Positions 1-7,307 of a stretch of DNA of 21,339 nucleotides are shown piece after piece; position 1 is the first letter of the stretch; each line of letters starts with the position of its first letter. The notes below the pieces were generated by a model. It searched no databases. It saw nothing but the letters and a program-made list of their open reading frames with translations, and had not been told where the DNA came from. The DNA is taken from the IMG/VR virus record IMGVR_UViG_3300006735_000323, positions 1 through 21,339 of that record; one strand, given 5' to 3'. The position numbers and the translations under genes are program-made. Source of the DNA: a virus.

Positions 1-207
1 TCCATAGATCATAGCTGAAACGCCTTTAATAATAGCACTATTAATACTACTACCGTTGTACAGCTCTAGTAAGTATTGAGGGTATAGGTTATCTTCTCCA
101 AAAGATATATAGTTTTTATTAGAAAATTCACCTATTGAGGGTAGGTTAAATTCTGATAAATGTAATACCGATATTTCAGATTTATTTTTATGCTGTTTGT
201 GTTCCAT
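1..207 (-). CDS. Phage portal protein, N-terminal part (cut by window edge)
   Basis: An open frame of 69 codons starts with ATG at 207 and runs off the left edge without a stop. The stretch around residues 33-55 reads YISFGEDNLYPQYLLELY followed by NGSSINSAIIKGVSAMIYG. The pattern 'G-[ED]-[DN]-N-L-[YF]-P-Q-Y-L' with a following 'SAII..' helix is what I recognise from the N-terminus of portal proteins in Bacteroidetes phages. The portal forms the dodecameric ring at one head vertex through which DNA is packaged and to which the neck attaches. The start overlaps the end of the preceding gene by 20 bases, suggesting coupled translation. Only about 69 residues are visible, so the call rests on this motif; the crown, wing and stem domains lie outside the window. 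Confidence 0.72.
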   Translation of the reverse strand, partial: MEHKQHKNKSEISVLHLSEFNLPSIGEFSNKNYISFGEDNLYPQYLLELYNGSSINSAIIKGVSAMIYG

Positions 208-706
208 ATTCTACGTTAGTATTAGTCGTTGTACTACTTACATCATTAGTAGTATATTGTGTAAAGCTACTTACTGGTGCTTGATTGTATTGATCGTCAA
301 ATTGTCTTTGAAGAAAAAGCTGTTCTGTCCAATCTATCTTAGTAGCATTAGCTACATCTAAATTAGTAGTGCTGGTTTGATAATAAAAAGTAACATTATA
401 CACTTCTTCACTTGGTAAAAAAACATTGCCAGTTTTTCTTAAAGCCTCGCTGTCTAATAAACCGTTAAAACTAGTATTGTATAATTGATAACCTAATCTA
501 TAAAATCTATTATTCCTATTAGCTGTACCTTTGGGCGCTATTGCTGTCTTTACCCAGTTAGTATTAGTGCCTCTAAATTGAGCTAACACTACATTAGTAA
601 AAGGATCAGTAGAGTCATTTAAGCCAGTAATAGATTCTACATTTATATAAAAATATAATTGCTTAGAATAGACAGCAGTGTCTGAAGTAAAATTAATCTG
701 ATACAT
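188..706 (-). CDS. Unrecognised probable virion protein, 172 aa
   Basis: A complete ORF with an ATG start inside the 3' end of the preceding 48-aa gene (14-base overlap) and a stop inside the portal gene start. The protein is rich in Thr, Asn, Tyr and aromatic residues, looks beta-rich, and ends in a Ser/Thr/Asn-rich low-complexity tail (about residues 142-172). There is no signal peptide, membrane segment or cysteine cluster. I do not recognise the family. Its place between the capsid/tail-tube genes and the portal suggests a minor head, neck or decoration protein, but that is context only. Confidence 0.7.
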   Translation of the reverse strand: MYQINFTSDTAVYSKQLYFYINVESITGLNDSTDPFTNVVLAQFRGTNTNWVKTAIAPKGTANRNNRFYRLGYQLYNTSFNGLLDSEALRKTGNVFLPSEEVYNVTFYYQTSTTNLDVANATKIDWTEQLFLQRQFDDQYNQAPVSSFTQYTTNDVSSTTTNTNVEYGTQTA

Positions 707-839
707 CTTTATATTCTTTTATTACTTTTATACTATACTCTTCTACTAGAGCTTGCTTTTCTTCTTTAGAATTTAACTTAGACCTTTTGTCTATATATTC
801 TTTTACTATATCTTCATGAAAAATAACCTTTCTAATCAT
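693..839 (-). CDS. Small charged protein, 48 aa, unknown function
   Basis: Found by reading the gap between the 72-aa and 172-aa genes. ATG at 839 overlaps the stop of the preceding gene as TAATG, and the frame stays open for 48 codons to TAA at 693-695, inside the next gene. The product starts MIRKVIFHEDIVKEY and is almost entirely charged and helical (KRSKLNSKEEKQALVEEY), with no cysteines or hydrophobic segment. The TAATG junction, the same type used at 10798 and 12948, and the 14-base overlap with the following ATG support a real coupled gene. Function cannot be assigned; a small head-completion or assembly factor is possible from position alone. Confidence 0.6.
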   Translation of the reverse strand: MIRKVIFHEDIVKEYIDKRSKLNSKEEKQALVEEYSIKVIKEYKDVSD

Positions 840-1057
840 TAGTCAGTATACTCATTATAAGGGTTTTCTTCTACTTCTATTTTTTCTATTTTCTCTACCT
901 TCTTTTTCTTTTTTGGTTTAGGTATGTCATTTGTGAAATACTTTTTTTTAGCCTCATCACTAAGTTTTTCTATTTGGTGTGGTTGTAGTTCACCGAAAGA
1001 TAGATTCATAGTACCAGGTTTATAGTCTCTGTATTTTTCTTTTACTTTCCAAGCCAT
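839..1057 (-). CDS. Small basic protein, 72 aa, downstream of capsid/tail genes
   Basis: First gene of the unit that follows the terminator at 1161-1194. The N-terminal half (MAWKVKEKYRDYKPGTMNLS) looks like a small beta domain, followed by a helix (LQPHQIEKLSDEAKKKYF) and a Lys-rich linker (KPKKKKKVEKIEKIEVEENP). Small proteins of this plan occur next to capsid genes in many Bacteroidetes phages, but I cannot name the family with certainty. A candidate promoter-like element lies just upstream (1075-1103). The gene is followed without a gap by the 48-aa gene (TAATG). Confidence 0.65.
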   Translation of the reverse strand: MAWKVKEKYRDYKPGTMNLSFGELQPHQIEKLSDEAKKKYFTNDIPKPKKKKKVEKIEKIEVEENPYNEYTD

Positions 1058-1074
1058 AATTATAAGTGTTTATA

Positions 1075-1103
1075 GTATATATAGAAATTGTTAAATCGTT
1101 TTT
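1075..1103 (-). promoter_or_regulatory. Candidate phage promoter element (copy 1)
   Basis: On the minus strand this reads AAAAACGA, 12 bases, then TATATATAC, ending 17 bases before the ATG at 1057. It aligns without gaps to the copy at 14219-14247 and closely to those at 3565-3594 and 4577-4606. It lies directly after an intrinsic terminator, where a new transcription unit needs a promoter. The 162-base gap contains no TTG on the minus strand, so the usual Bacteroidetes -33 box is absent. Confidence 0.42.
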
Positions 1104-1160
1104 ATTTGTGTGAATTGTAAAAAAAACTTAATACTATTTTATTATTTGTAAAGTTTATTT

Positions 1161-1194
1161 AATAAAAAAGGGTAATCTGTTAAGACTACCCTTT
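1161..1194 (-). terminator. Intrinsic terminator after the probable major tail protein gene
   Basis: On the minus strand a perfect 8-bp stem AAAGGGTA/TACCCTTT (1187-1194 with 1167-1174) can extend, past one mismatch, by 3 bp (TCT/AGA type) to a 4-base loop. It is followed by a T-rich tract (six Ts overlapping the stem end, then ATT). It lies 26 bases past the stop at 1220. The rest of this 162-base gap holds the promoter-like element at 1075-1103 and no open frame. Confidence 0.8.
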
Positions 1195-1219
1195 AATAGT
1201 ATTGAGTAACGATTATTGA

Positions 1220-1858
1220 TTAAGTACCTACAGTGATTACTAAATTAGCTTCATCACTAAGACCGTCAAACGGATAGCCTACAGTCGCAGTACCAGCGTT
1301 ATCACCAGGTCCAGCTGTAGCAGGTAACCAGATTAAAGGATCAGTTTCTTCAGCTCTTAGTTCTATAGTGAAACCAGTCATGTCACCTTTAGCAGCGCCA
1401 GTTACAATAGTCCCACCAGAAACATCTACACCATTATTCATTCCTAATAAGAATACGTTATCGTTCATATCTTGTACAAATACTTGACTTCTGTTGTAGC
1501 ACATCAATTTAATTTCATTTGATTGTGCAGCAGTAAGCTTTTGTAAAGATACTGATAAAGTTTGTTCAAAGAATGTAGTACCAGTAGCAGGGTCAGTAGT
1601 AGCGTTTACAGTCATTGAAGATAGGTTAGGTCTAAGATCATACTGAAATACAGTAGTTTTATCAGTACCACCTACATCAGCTGCTATATCCCATTTAGTA
1701 AAGCCAGCAGCAGTCATAGTACCAGCTGTAGCGCCACTTCCTAAAGTACATACACTACGGATATTAGAACAATAGTTATTTGTAAAGAAGATTTTTTTTA
1801 AGCCACCTATTTGATCTTTACAGTCAACTAGAACGCCTCGTAATAATGTGCAACTCAT
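1220..1858 (-). CDS. Probable major tail (tube) protein, 212 aa
   Basis: The protein begins MSCTLLRGVLVDCKDQIGG and contains features I associate with tail-tube-like proteins of Bacteroidetes phages: an N-terminal 'DC+D..GG[IL]KK' strand; a central segment with TGTTFFEQTLSVSLQKL, then EIKLMCYN and an 'FVQDMNDNVFLLGMNNG' hairpin; and a late 'GDMTGFTIEL.A.E.DP' segment (about residues 160-180). The family call is from memory of those patterns. The frame stays open to an ATG at 1909, but that start lies inside the terminator hairpin at 1883-1907 and adds 17 atypical residues, so the ATG at 1858 is preferred. The gene sits alone between two terminators, so it is probably transcribed by read-through from the capsid gene. 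It could instead be a head decoration protein. Confidence 0.62.
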   Translation of the reverse strand: MSCTLLRGVLVDCKDQIGGLKKIFFTNNYCSNIRSVCTLGSGATAGTMTAAGFTKWDIAADVGGTDKTTVFQYDLRPNLSSMTVNATTDPATGTTFFEQTLSVSLQKLTAAQSNEIKLMCYNRSQVFVQDMNDNVFLLGMNNGVDVSGGTIVTGAAKGDMTGFTIELRAEETDPLIWLPATAGPGDNAGTATVGYPFDGLSDEANLVITVGT

Positions 1859-1882
1859 TTTAAAAGTTTTTATTTTGTTTAT

Positions 1883-1907
1883 AAAAAGGGGGAATATTTC
1901 ACCCCCC
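1883..1907 (-). terminator. Intrinsic terminator between capsid and tail-tube-like genes
   Basis: Minus strand: GGGGGG, a 9-base A/T-rich loop, CCCCC, then TTTTTAT. The G/C stem is 5 bp (1903-1907 with 1888-1892), with five Ts directly after it (1887-1883). It begins 14 bases beyond the capsid gene stop. Such pure G/C runs are striking in this AT-rich genome. Confidence 0.78.
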
Positions 1908-1921
1908 ATTAATTGTTAATA

Positions 1922-2848
1922 CTATCCAGCGTATAAAACCATATCACTACCGAAAGCGTAATTAACGCCAGCAGTAAATCGCATTATAACTCTAATATTA
2001 TCTGAACCGTCTAGGTTAGTCATGTCTAATAATTTCACTTCTGAGTTAGAACCGTCAGAACCAAAAAACATATTAGATACTCTTCCTGCGATCATAGTGT
2101 CATTAGCTAAACCTGGTGCGTGTGCTAATCTTACACCATTGTAAGATAAGTTCCAACCTTCTCTCATATTGTACTCATTAAAGTAACCTAGAGCAGCTTG
2201 AGCTTGTATATAGAATCTCCAAGCTGAAGTAGGTACAAAGATTCTTAAATCTTCTTTACCATATACAGCAGTAGGTATAGCGTCTACTACAGTCCCTAAT
2301 TTAGCTACAATATTAGAAGCGTCTAGAGCAGCAGCACCAGCAACATCTACTACATCACCATCAGCTAGACATAATTTTCTAAAGCCATCAAAACTACCAT
2401 TATCACCGTCTGTACCATTCCAGATAGATTGTTCTATTTCTTGTGAAACTCTAGCAGCTGTTTGTCCTATAATATAGTCAGCAAAAGAAGTAGGTAAAGT
2501 TCCATTAAGACCTGCTGTCATGTTAGCACCTTCCCAAGAAGCTAAATAATCTTCTTTACAAAGCTGCATATTTACGTCAAAGTCTCTAGGTTCTAATACT
2601 CTTTCTGCGTAAGTAAGTGTACCAGAATCAGTAAAGTCACAAGTAGAATCAGCCATCAAATTACCTGCTGTTCCAGCTATAGTAATCTTTCTTAAGTTCG
2701 CTTTGTATTTTACATTGTTCAAAAAAGTTATGTTATTTTCAGCTAAAGTAGTTCCAGAAAGTAACGCAGCTGACATATACCCTGCTGCTGCTTCACCAGC
2801 ATAGTTAGAAGTTACAGTATCAGCAAAATTATATTTTTTATTCGCCAT
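1922..2848 (-). CDS. Major capsid protein, HK97-fold type, 308 aa
   Basis: This is probably the icosahedral shell protein. It follows, in transcription order, a prohead protease gene and a scaffold-like gene, the standard capsid trio. The length fits HK97-fold capsid proteins that lack a fused scaffold domain. Features I recall from Bacteroidetes phage capsids include 'VNMQLCKEDYLASWEGANM' (about 92-110), 'LPTSFADYIIGQTAARVSQEIEQSIWNG' split over 118-145 (spine-helix-like), a 'GSFDGF' turn, and a C-terminal 'DNIRVIMRFTAGVNYAFG' strand pair. The protein is acidic and has no signal peptide or membrane segment. The start ATG has an A-rich leader (AAATAAA) with no clear ribosome-binding site. The gene ends 14 bases before a terminator, which fits a highly expressed transcript end. 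Confidence 0.85.
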   Translation of the reverse strand: MANKKYNFADTVTSNYAGEAAAGYMSAALLSGTTLAENNITFLNNVKYKANLRKITIAGTAGNLMADSTCDFTDSGTLTYAERVLEPRDFDVNMQLCKEDYLASWEGANMTAGLNGTLPTSFADYIIGQTAARVSQEIEQSIWNGTDGDNGSFDGFRKLCLADGDVVDVAGAAALDASNIVAKLGTVVDAIPTAVYGKEDLRIFVPTSAWRFYIQAQAALGYFNEYNMREGWNLSYNGVRLAHAPGLANDTMIAGRVSNMFFGSDGSNSEVKLLDMTNLDGSDNIRVIMRFTAGVNYAFGSDMVLYAG

Positions 2849-2870
2849 TTTATTTAAGTTTAATTATTAA

Positions 2871-3545
2871 TTATTTATTTCTATTTATAAAGTATGCTAC
2901 TCTTTCCTGTGTAGAAAGCTTAGACATATTAACAGCTTCTTTCTTAGAAGTGTGTTCTGGGTTGTGTTTAAACCCATTAGCACCTGGTTCTTTTTCTAGT
3001 TCTACTATTTTAGATTTCAAGTGTTCTACTTCTTCTACTAAACTGTTTACCATATCTTTGGACATTTCAACCTTATCGCCTTCTTTGATCTCTTCTGTAT
3101 TTTCTTCTTTCATTTCTACCTCTACATCTTTATCTTCGCCAAATACTCTATTTTCAAGTTCTTCTACTCTGTCTTTTAGTTCTTCATAAGATTTTGCCCA
3201 GTCTGCTTTTTCAGCTGGTGTTTCATCTTCTTCTGCCATTTCTTCTTTTTCTTCTTCGTACTCTTCTTCTTTTTGCTCTTCGTCAGCACCGAAGTCTACT
3301 ATCTTACTATCTTTATCTACACTAACTTTACTACCGTCTTTTAGTGTGTACGTGCCTTCAGTTAAAGGTGTAGCTTCACCGTCATCAGAAATTACAAATA
3401 CTTCAGAACCTACGTTCATTTTTTCATCTTCTGTAGCTACTACCCTACCATCATCTAGTATAGCTTCAGCATACATTTTTATTTCTTTTGAATCTTTGTT
3501 ATCTACTGATAATAAAGTCTTAATTTTTTCAAGTGTTTTATTCAT
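2871..3545 (-). CDS. Scaffold-like head assembly protein, 224 aa
   Basis: Three regions are visible. Residues about 1-22 are a basic helix. Residues about 24-88 are a small beta-rich domain (AILDDGRVVATEDEKMNVG through TYTLKDGSKVSVDKDSKIVDFG). A very acidic Glu/Lys-rich region follows, with predicted coiled coils (about 90-185), and then a Lys/Asn-rich end (STQERVAYFINRNK). It lies 22 bases before the capsid gene and after the protease gene, the usual place of the scaffold. Scaffolds guide capsid subunits into a prohead and are then cleaved or expelled. The assignment rests on composition and context, since scaffolds are poorly conserved. Confidence 0.68.
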   Translation of the reverse strand: MNKTLEKIKTLLSVDNKDSKEIKMYAEAILDDGRVVATEDEKMNVGSEVFVISDDGEATPLTEGTYTLKDGSKVSVDKDSKIVDFGADEEQKEEEYEEEKEEMAEEDETPAEKADWAKSYEELKDRVEELENRVFGEDKDVEVEMKEENTEEIKEGDKVEMSKDMVNSLVEEVEHLKSKIVELEKEPGANGFKHNPEHTSKKEAVNMSKLSTQERVAYFINRNK

Positions 3546-3564
3546 CTTTAGTAATGATTTTATA

Positions 3565-3594
3565 GTTATATATTAATATTTAAAAATTGTTTTT
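3565..3594 (-). promoter_or_regulatory. Candidate phage promoter element (copy 2)
   Basis: Minus strand: AAAAACAA, then 10 bases, then TTAATATATAAC, ending 19 bases before the ATG at 3545. The same 12-base TTAATATATAAC occurs upstream of the protease gene at 4577-4588, and both have an AAAC box at the same distance (30 bp overall). It lies in the 53-base gap between the protease and scaffold-like genes. Confidence 0.4.
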
Positions 3595-3598
3595 CAGC

Positions 3599-4570
3599 CT
3601 ACCTTTTTACAGTGCTGCTTTTTATGGCTGAACAAATTTTAGGTGCAGCTGTTTTACCGTATTTTTTTTCCATATCATTTATACACTGATCCCAAGAATA
3701 CTTTAATAAAGCCTTTTTAGTTATGTAGTCTTTCATTATTGTTAACTCTTCTTTTTCATCATTGTCTATTATCATTCTAATACGATCTAATAACTGTTCA
3801 TCTGTCATTTTATCCATCTTTACTTCTTCATGCTTTTCGCAAGCCATATAACGTATTACACCATCTTCGTTGTGTTCATGATAACCAGTGCAGTTTTTAA
3901 ATAATTTAGCGTATGTTTCAGCTTCTTCTTTTGTAGCGAATAAAGGTTCACCATCTAAAGCACCTACTACAGCTATATTATCTTCTAAGTCTTTTAGGTT
4001 AGTTTTTCTTTTAGAAGCCTCTATTAAAACGTCAGTGAAATATCCTTCTATACTAAAACCTTTTACAGATTTTTCCTTCACCTTTTGCCACACGTCATTA
4101 TTGTCTACTTTCATTTTTACAAACCAAGTACCTATAGGCATATTTTTAAAACCGTACTGGTTTGATTTATCAAACTTTTTATCTTCTTTTATCCAGCTCT
4201 CTACAACGCTTAAACCTTGTATAGTTTCCTTGTGTTCATAGGTAGCGTTATTGTTTCTTAGATTAATCATAAATAGTTCCTGCGCCTTTTTAATAGTATC
4301 TTCACTAAAGTATACAAAATACTCTTCGTTCTCTTCCTGATCGTAGCGCACTATCTCCTTATTAGGTATGAGTACAGCACCTACTAAAGTCTTTTTTTCT
4401 TCGTCTAATTTTGCTAAGGATAGGAAATTATCTTTATTGAAAAAAACCCAGTCAGCCTCAATCGCTGGAAATTCTACTAGGCTTATAGCCTCTATACCGT
4501 AGCGTTCAGCTCTCTCATCAATAACTAGTTCTACTAACTTTTTCTTTTTGTTTTTCTTTTTTTCTGTCAT
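3599..4570 (-). CDS. Prohead protease, XkdF-like serine protease with C-terminal extensions, 323 aa
   Basis: The N-terminal part (about 12-185) resembles the PBSX XkdF family of putative phage head-maturation serine proteases: 'VIDERAERYGIEAISLVEFPAIEADWVFF' split over 16-44, a candidate catalytic His at 113 (ATYEHKE) and Ser at 173 in VKGFSIEGYF. It should cleave scaffold and capsid delta regions inside the prohead. Two small domains follow. Residues 208-249 contain 'KEEAETYAKLFKNCTGYHEH' and 'MACEKHE'. Residues 289-318 contain 'YSWDQCINDMEKKYG' and 'PKICSAIKS', a short Cys-containing motif seen in other phage proteins, to my recollection. The N-terminus is very Lys-rich. It lies directly upstream of scaffold and capsid genes, as expected. 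The catalytic residues are my reading from motif context. Confidence 0.78.
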   Translation of the reverse strand: MTEKKKNKKKKLVELVIDERAERYGIEAISLVEFPAIEADWVFFNKDNFLSLAKLDEEKKTLVGAVLIPNKEIVRYDQEENEEYFVYFSEDTIKKAQELFMINLRNNNATYEHKETIQGLSVVESWIKEDKKFDKSNQYGFKNMPIGTWFVKMKVDNNDVWQKVKEKSVKGFSIEGYFTDVLIEASKRKTNLKDLEDNIAVVGALDGEPLFATKEEAETYAKLFKNCTGYHEHNEDGVIRYMACEKHEEVKMDKMTDEQLLDRIRMIIDNDEKEELTIMKDYITKKALLKYSWDQCINDMEKKYGKTAAPKICSAIKSSTVKR

Positions 4571-4576
4571 TATACT

Positions 4577-4606
4577 GTTATATATTAAAGTTCAATTTTT
4601 GTTTAT
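4577..4606 (-). promoter_or_regulatory. Candidate phage promoter element (copy 3)
   Basis: Minus strand: ATAAACAA, 10 bases, then TTAATATATAAC, ending 6 bases before the ATG at 4570 and overlapping the tape-measure stop codon. If TATATA acts as a -10 box, transcription would start at or next to the ATG, giving a nearly leaderless message. Shared with three other gene starts. Confidence 0.4.
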
Positions 4607-7140
4607 AGGGTGCTTTGTAAATCAAGTTCTGACTGTAAAGCTTGTGCGTTACTAATATCTGTTTCTACTACAAACGCCTGTACTGGTGGCTGTTCATTAC
4701 CAGCTGCACCGAAGTTTATTCTAGGCACAGCACCAGCACCCATATCATCATCTACACCACCAACATCATCTACACCACCTTCACCACCACCACCACCACT
4801 AACACCTAAAGCGCCTTTAGCTTGCGCTACACCAGCAAATACAATAGCTAACATTTGTGCTACTAGCATAGGTGTTACCACTGGCGCACCTGGACCAGCA
4901 GCAGCAGCAGCCGATAAAGCAGCAGTATAAGCAGAGCTAATTTGTCTACCTGTATCTATAGCTATTTGTGCAAGTGCTGCTTTCTTTTCTTTTTTCCTTT
5001 GCTTTTCTTCTATTCTGTTTTTTTCTTTATTAAATTTTTCTTCGCTTATTGCACCATTTTTAAACTTCTTTTCTAGTTCGCCTATTTCTTTCTGTGCGCC
5101 TAGACCTGCTATATCTACTATACTGTGCATAGAGCTTAAAGCAAGGTCTGTCATTTTACGTTTGTTTTCTTTTTCTTTTTGTAAATCTTCTGACCTATGT
5201 CTGTCAGTTACTTCATCATATTGTCTTATATACTCTTCTTCTGCTTCTAGTCTTTGTTGATCCGTTAAGCCTTCTATCTCTAATACTTTATCTAAGTGTG
5301 TTTGTAAAGCGTTTAATTCCTTTTCCCTTACGTTTAACTCTTCTACTTCTATATACTTGTAAAACTCAGTCTTGGCTTGCTCTTGCTTATCTATATAACT
5401 TTGTTCTATTGCTTCTAAAGCGTCAGTTTTTTGCTTTTCTAGTTTCGCTGTAGCCTCAGCGTTACCCTGTGCTTTACCTATTAATTCATCATATTTTTCT
5501 TCTGCTAGTCTTATTTCTCTATCTTTAGTTTCTTCAAAGTGTAAGAATAGCGATTCGTCAGCTTGTTTCTGTAATATTTCCTTTGTGTCTATTGCTCCTT
5601 GTTCTGTTTCATATATTTGCTTGTTATACTTGTCTATTATAGCTTGTTTATCAGCGTTAAAGCTGTCTGTTATAGCTAAATTTTTATTTAAAGATTCTTC
5701 TGTATACTCTATTTGTTCATCAGTAATAGCAATTACTTCTTCGCCTGAGGCTTTTGTTATTCTTTCAATATTAGCTAACCCCTCTGCAAAGGCTTCCTGC
5801 TGACTAAAATATTGACTGTTAAGCTGTGAACGTGCTGACATTAATTGAACACTAGTTGTAAATGAATCACTGTATAAATCCTCTATATCCACACCAAATT
5901 TCTCTGCTGTAGCTTTTACTATCTTGCCTATTTGTTCAGATTTCTTTTGTTGAAATTCGTACAATTCTTCCAAGTTTGCAAAATTTTCTCCACCTTGCAG
6001 ACCAACTTTTTCCATTTCTAATTTAGCTGTTTTAGAAAAATTGTCTAATTTTTCTTGATTAGACTTTTCTAATTGCTTATTAGTTTCTTCAAAGTTTCTT
6101 AACTCTTCTTTTTTTATCTCTATATTTTTCTTAGCATTTTTTTGACTTTGTTCTAGGGCAGCTAATTCTTCTTTTTTCTTCTTTTTTAAAAAATCTATTT
6201 GTTCTTGATTAGCCTTTTCTGCATTATCAAATTGTTCATTTAAAGTTCTAGCTGCACGTTTTTTAACATCTATATCTTCATTCTGTAAGTCAATTAATTC
6301 TTGTAGCATTTCTGCCTCTGCCTTTAATTGTTCCTCTCTTTTTGCAGATGCTTCTTTTTGTTGTGCTTCCCTTTCTCTTTCTAATGAGTTTAGATTAGTT
6401 AATTGTTCTGAACGCTGTCCTGTAATCCTTTCGTCAATTTCTGCTAATTTTGTCTTAGCCTCTATTAAAGCTGTTTGTAGGTCTATATTGTCTTTATTTA
6501 GAGCTAACTCCATTTCAGCTAATCTTAGGCTTTCTTGCGCTAAACCTTTTTCATGTTCTAACTGTTCAGCTAAAACCTTACCTAGTTCAAAATTTGCTGC
6601 TATTCTTTCTTCTATACTCAAGCTTTCGTCATCTCTTATTTGTCGCATTAACTCAGCTTCTTTTTGATACTGTAATTGTAGTAACCCTAGTTCAGCTGTT
6701 AATAATTTAACTTTATTTCTTTGCTCTACTAAAGCGTTAGCTGAATCATTAGCTGCGCTTGTAAACCCAAATAAAGACCCAATGACATCAGAAACGACAT
6801 CTATCATAGCCTCTATTACGCCTACTACAAACTCTAAAGCCTTACCTACCGCGTCAAATATTGGTTTTAACTTTAGCATTATACGACTAAAAGCATCTGT
6901 GATTTTTTGATTAGATTGAAATAGTCCTGTTAATTGAGATAGTAAGCCAATGAATAAACCTATCCCTGCTGCCTTAATAGCTAAACCTACTTTTTTAAAA
7001 CCGTTGCTCATAAAGCCTAAGCCTTTTTGTGCTATCTTTCCACCTGTTCCAACGTTTTTTAAACCCTTACCAACTTTATCTATATTTTTTTCAGCTTGTT
7101 TAGTTTCTACGCCTAGTAATATTTTTAGATTTTTAATCAT
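4603..7140 (-). CDS. Tail tape measure protein, 845 aa
   Basis: A long protein with the layout of tape measures. The N-terminus is basic and Gly-rich (1-50), followed by hydrophobic helices (about 52-73 and 95-125: AAGIGLFIGLL and FVVGVIEAMIDVV). A long Glu/Lys/Gln-rich helical and coiled-coil region spans about 135-740. Near the C-terminus is an Ala-rich hydrophobic segment (SSAYTAALSAAAAAGPGAP to MLAIVFAGVAQA), then a Gly/Asp linker (GGGGGEGGVDDVGG) and a short tail (PPVQAFVVETDISNAQALQ). It sets tail length by spanning the tail lumen. At the usual 1.5 angstrom per residue, 845 residues would fit a tail of about 125 nm, suggesting a siphovirus. The start overlaps the stop of a 56-residue gene (ATGA). 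Unusually, capsid genes rather than further tail genes follow it. Confidence 0.88.
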   Translation of the reverse strand: MIKNLKILLGVETKQAEKNIDKVGKGLKNVGTGGKIAQKGLGFMSNGFKKVGLAIKAAGIGLFIGLLSQLTGLFQSNQKITDAFSRIMLKLKPIFDAVGKALEFVVGVIEAMIDVVSDVIGSLFGFTSAANDSANALVEQRNKVKLLTAELGLLQLQYQKEAELMRQIRDDESLSIEERIAANFELGKVLAEQLEHEKGLAQESLRLAEMELALNKDNIDLQTALIEAKTKLAEIDERITGQRSEQLTNLNSLEREREAQQKEASAKREEQLKAEAEMLQELIDLQNEDIDVKKRAARTLNEQFDNAEKANQEQIDFLKKKKKEELAALEQSQKNAKKNIEIKKEELRNFEETNKQLEKSNQEKLDNFSKTAKLEMEKVGLQGGENFANLEELYEFQQKKSEQIGKIVKATAEKFGVDIEDLYSDSFTTSVQLMSARSQLNSQYFSQQEAFAEGLANIERITKASGEEVIAITDEQIEYTEESLNKNLAITDSFNADKQAIIDKYNKQIYETEQGAIDTKEILQKQADESLFLHFEETKDREIRLAEEKYDELIGKAQGNAEATAKLEKQKTDALEAIEQSYIDKQEQAKTEFYKYIEVEELNVREKELNALQTHLDKVLEIEGLTDQQRLEAEEEYIRQYDEVTDRHRSEDLQKEKENKRKMTDLALSSMHSIVDIAGLGAQKEIGELEKKFKNGAISEEKFNKEKNRIEEKQRKKEKKAALAQIAIDTGRQISSAYTAALSAAAAAGPGAPVVTPMLVAQMLAIVFAGVAQAKGALGVSGGGGGEGGVDDVGGVDDDMGAGAVPRINFGAAGNEQPPVQAFVVETDISNAQALQSELDLQSTL

Positions 7141-7307
7141 TTTTCAAATAGTCTTTTAAATTGTTTTTTAACTTTTTTATAGTCTTTAGTGTATTCTTGT
7201 TGACCGTATATAAAGTAGTATTCTTTGCCTGGTAATTCTTGCTTTGTAATTACACTTAATACTATAGGTATCATTTTACCTTTTGTTTTCATTTCTTTTA
7301 ATTCCAT
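7137..7307 (-). CDS. Small basic protein, 56 aa, directly upstream of the tape measure gene
   Basis: Found in the gap between two large tail genes. ATG at 7307 overlaps the end of the 1166-aa tail gene by 10 bases, and the TGA overlaps the tape-measure ATG (ATGA). The product (MELKEMKTKGKMIPIVLSVI, later LPGKEYYFIYGQQEYTKDYKK) is Lys-rich with one moderately hydrophobic stretch (IPIVLSVI). Both junctions are coupling overlaps, which is strong support for a real gene. I do not recognise it. Its position suggests a tail assembly helper acting with the tape measure, but the main tail chaperone is elsewhere (13447-14213). Confidence 0.62.
   Translation of the reverse strand: MELKEMKTKGKMIPIVLSVITKQELPGKEYYFIYGQQEYTKDYKKVKKQFKRLFEK

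Noticed and set aside
1859-1909. Longer start (ATG 1909) for the tail-tube-like protein
   Set aside because: The added 17 codons overlap the terminator hairpin at 1883-1907, and the shorter start gives a typical N-terminus.
2950-5803. Plus-strand ORFs opposite the scaffold, protease and tape measure genes (for example 2950-3189, 3346-3576, 3888-4241, 4610-4930, 5585-5803)
   Set aside because: They are antisense to well-supported genes, have Ser/Pro/Thr-rich low-complexity products, and arise from A/G-rich coding strands (Glu/Lys codons).
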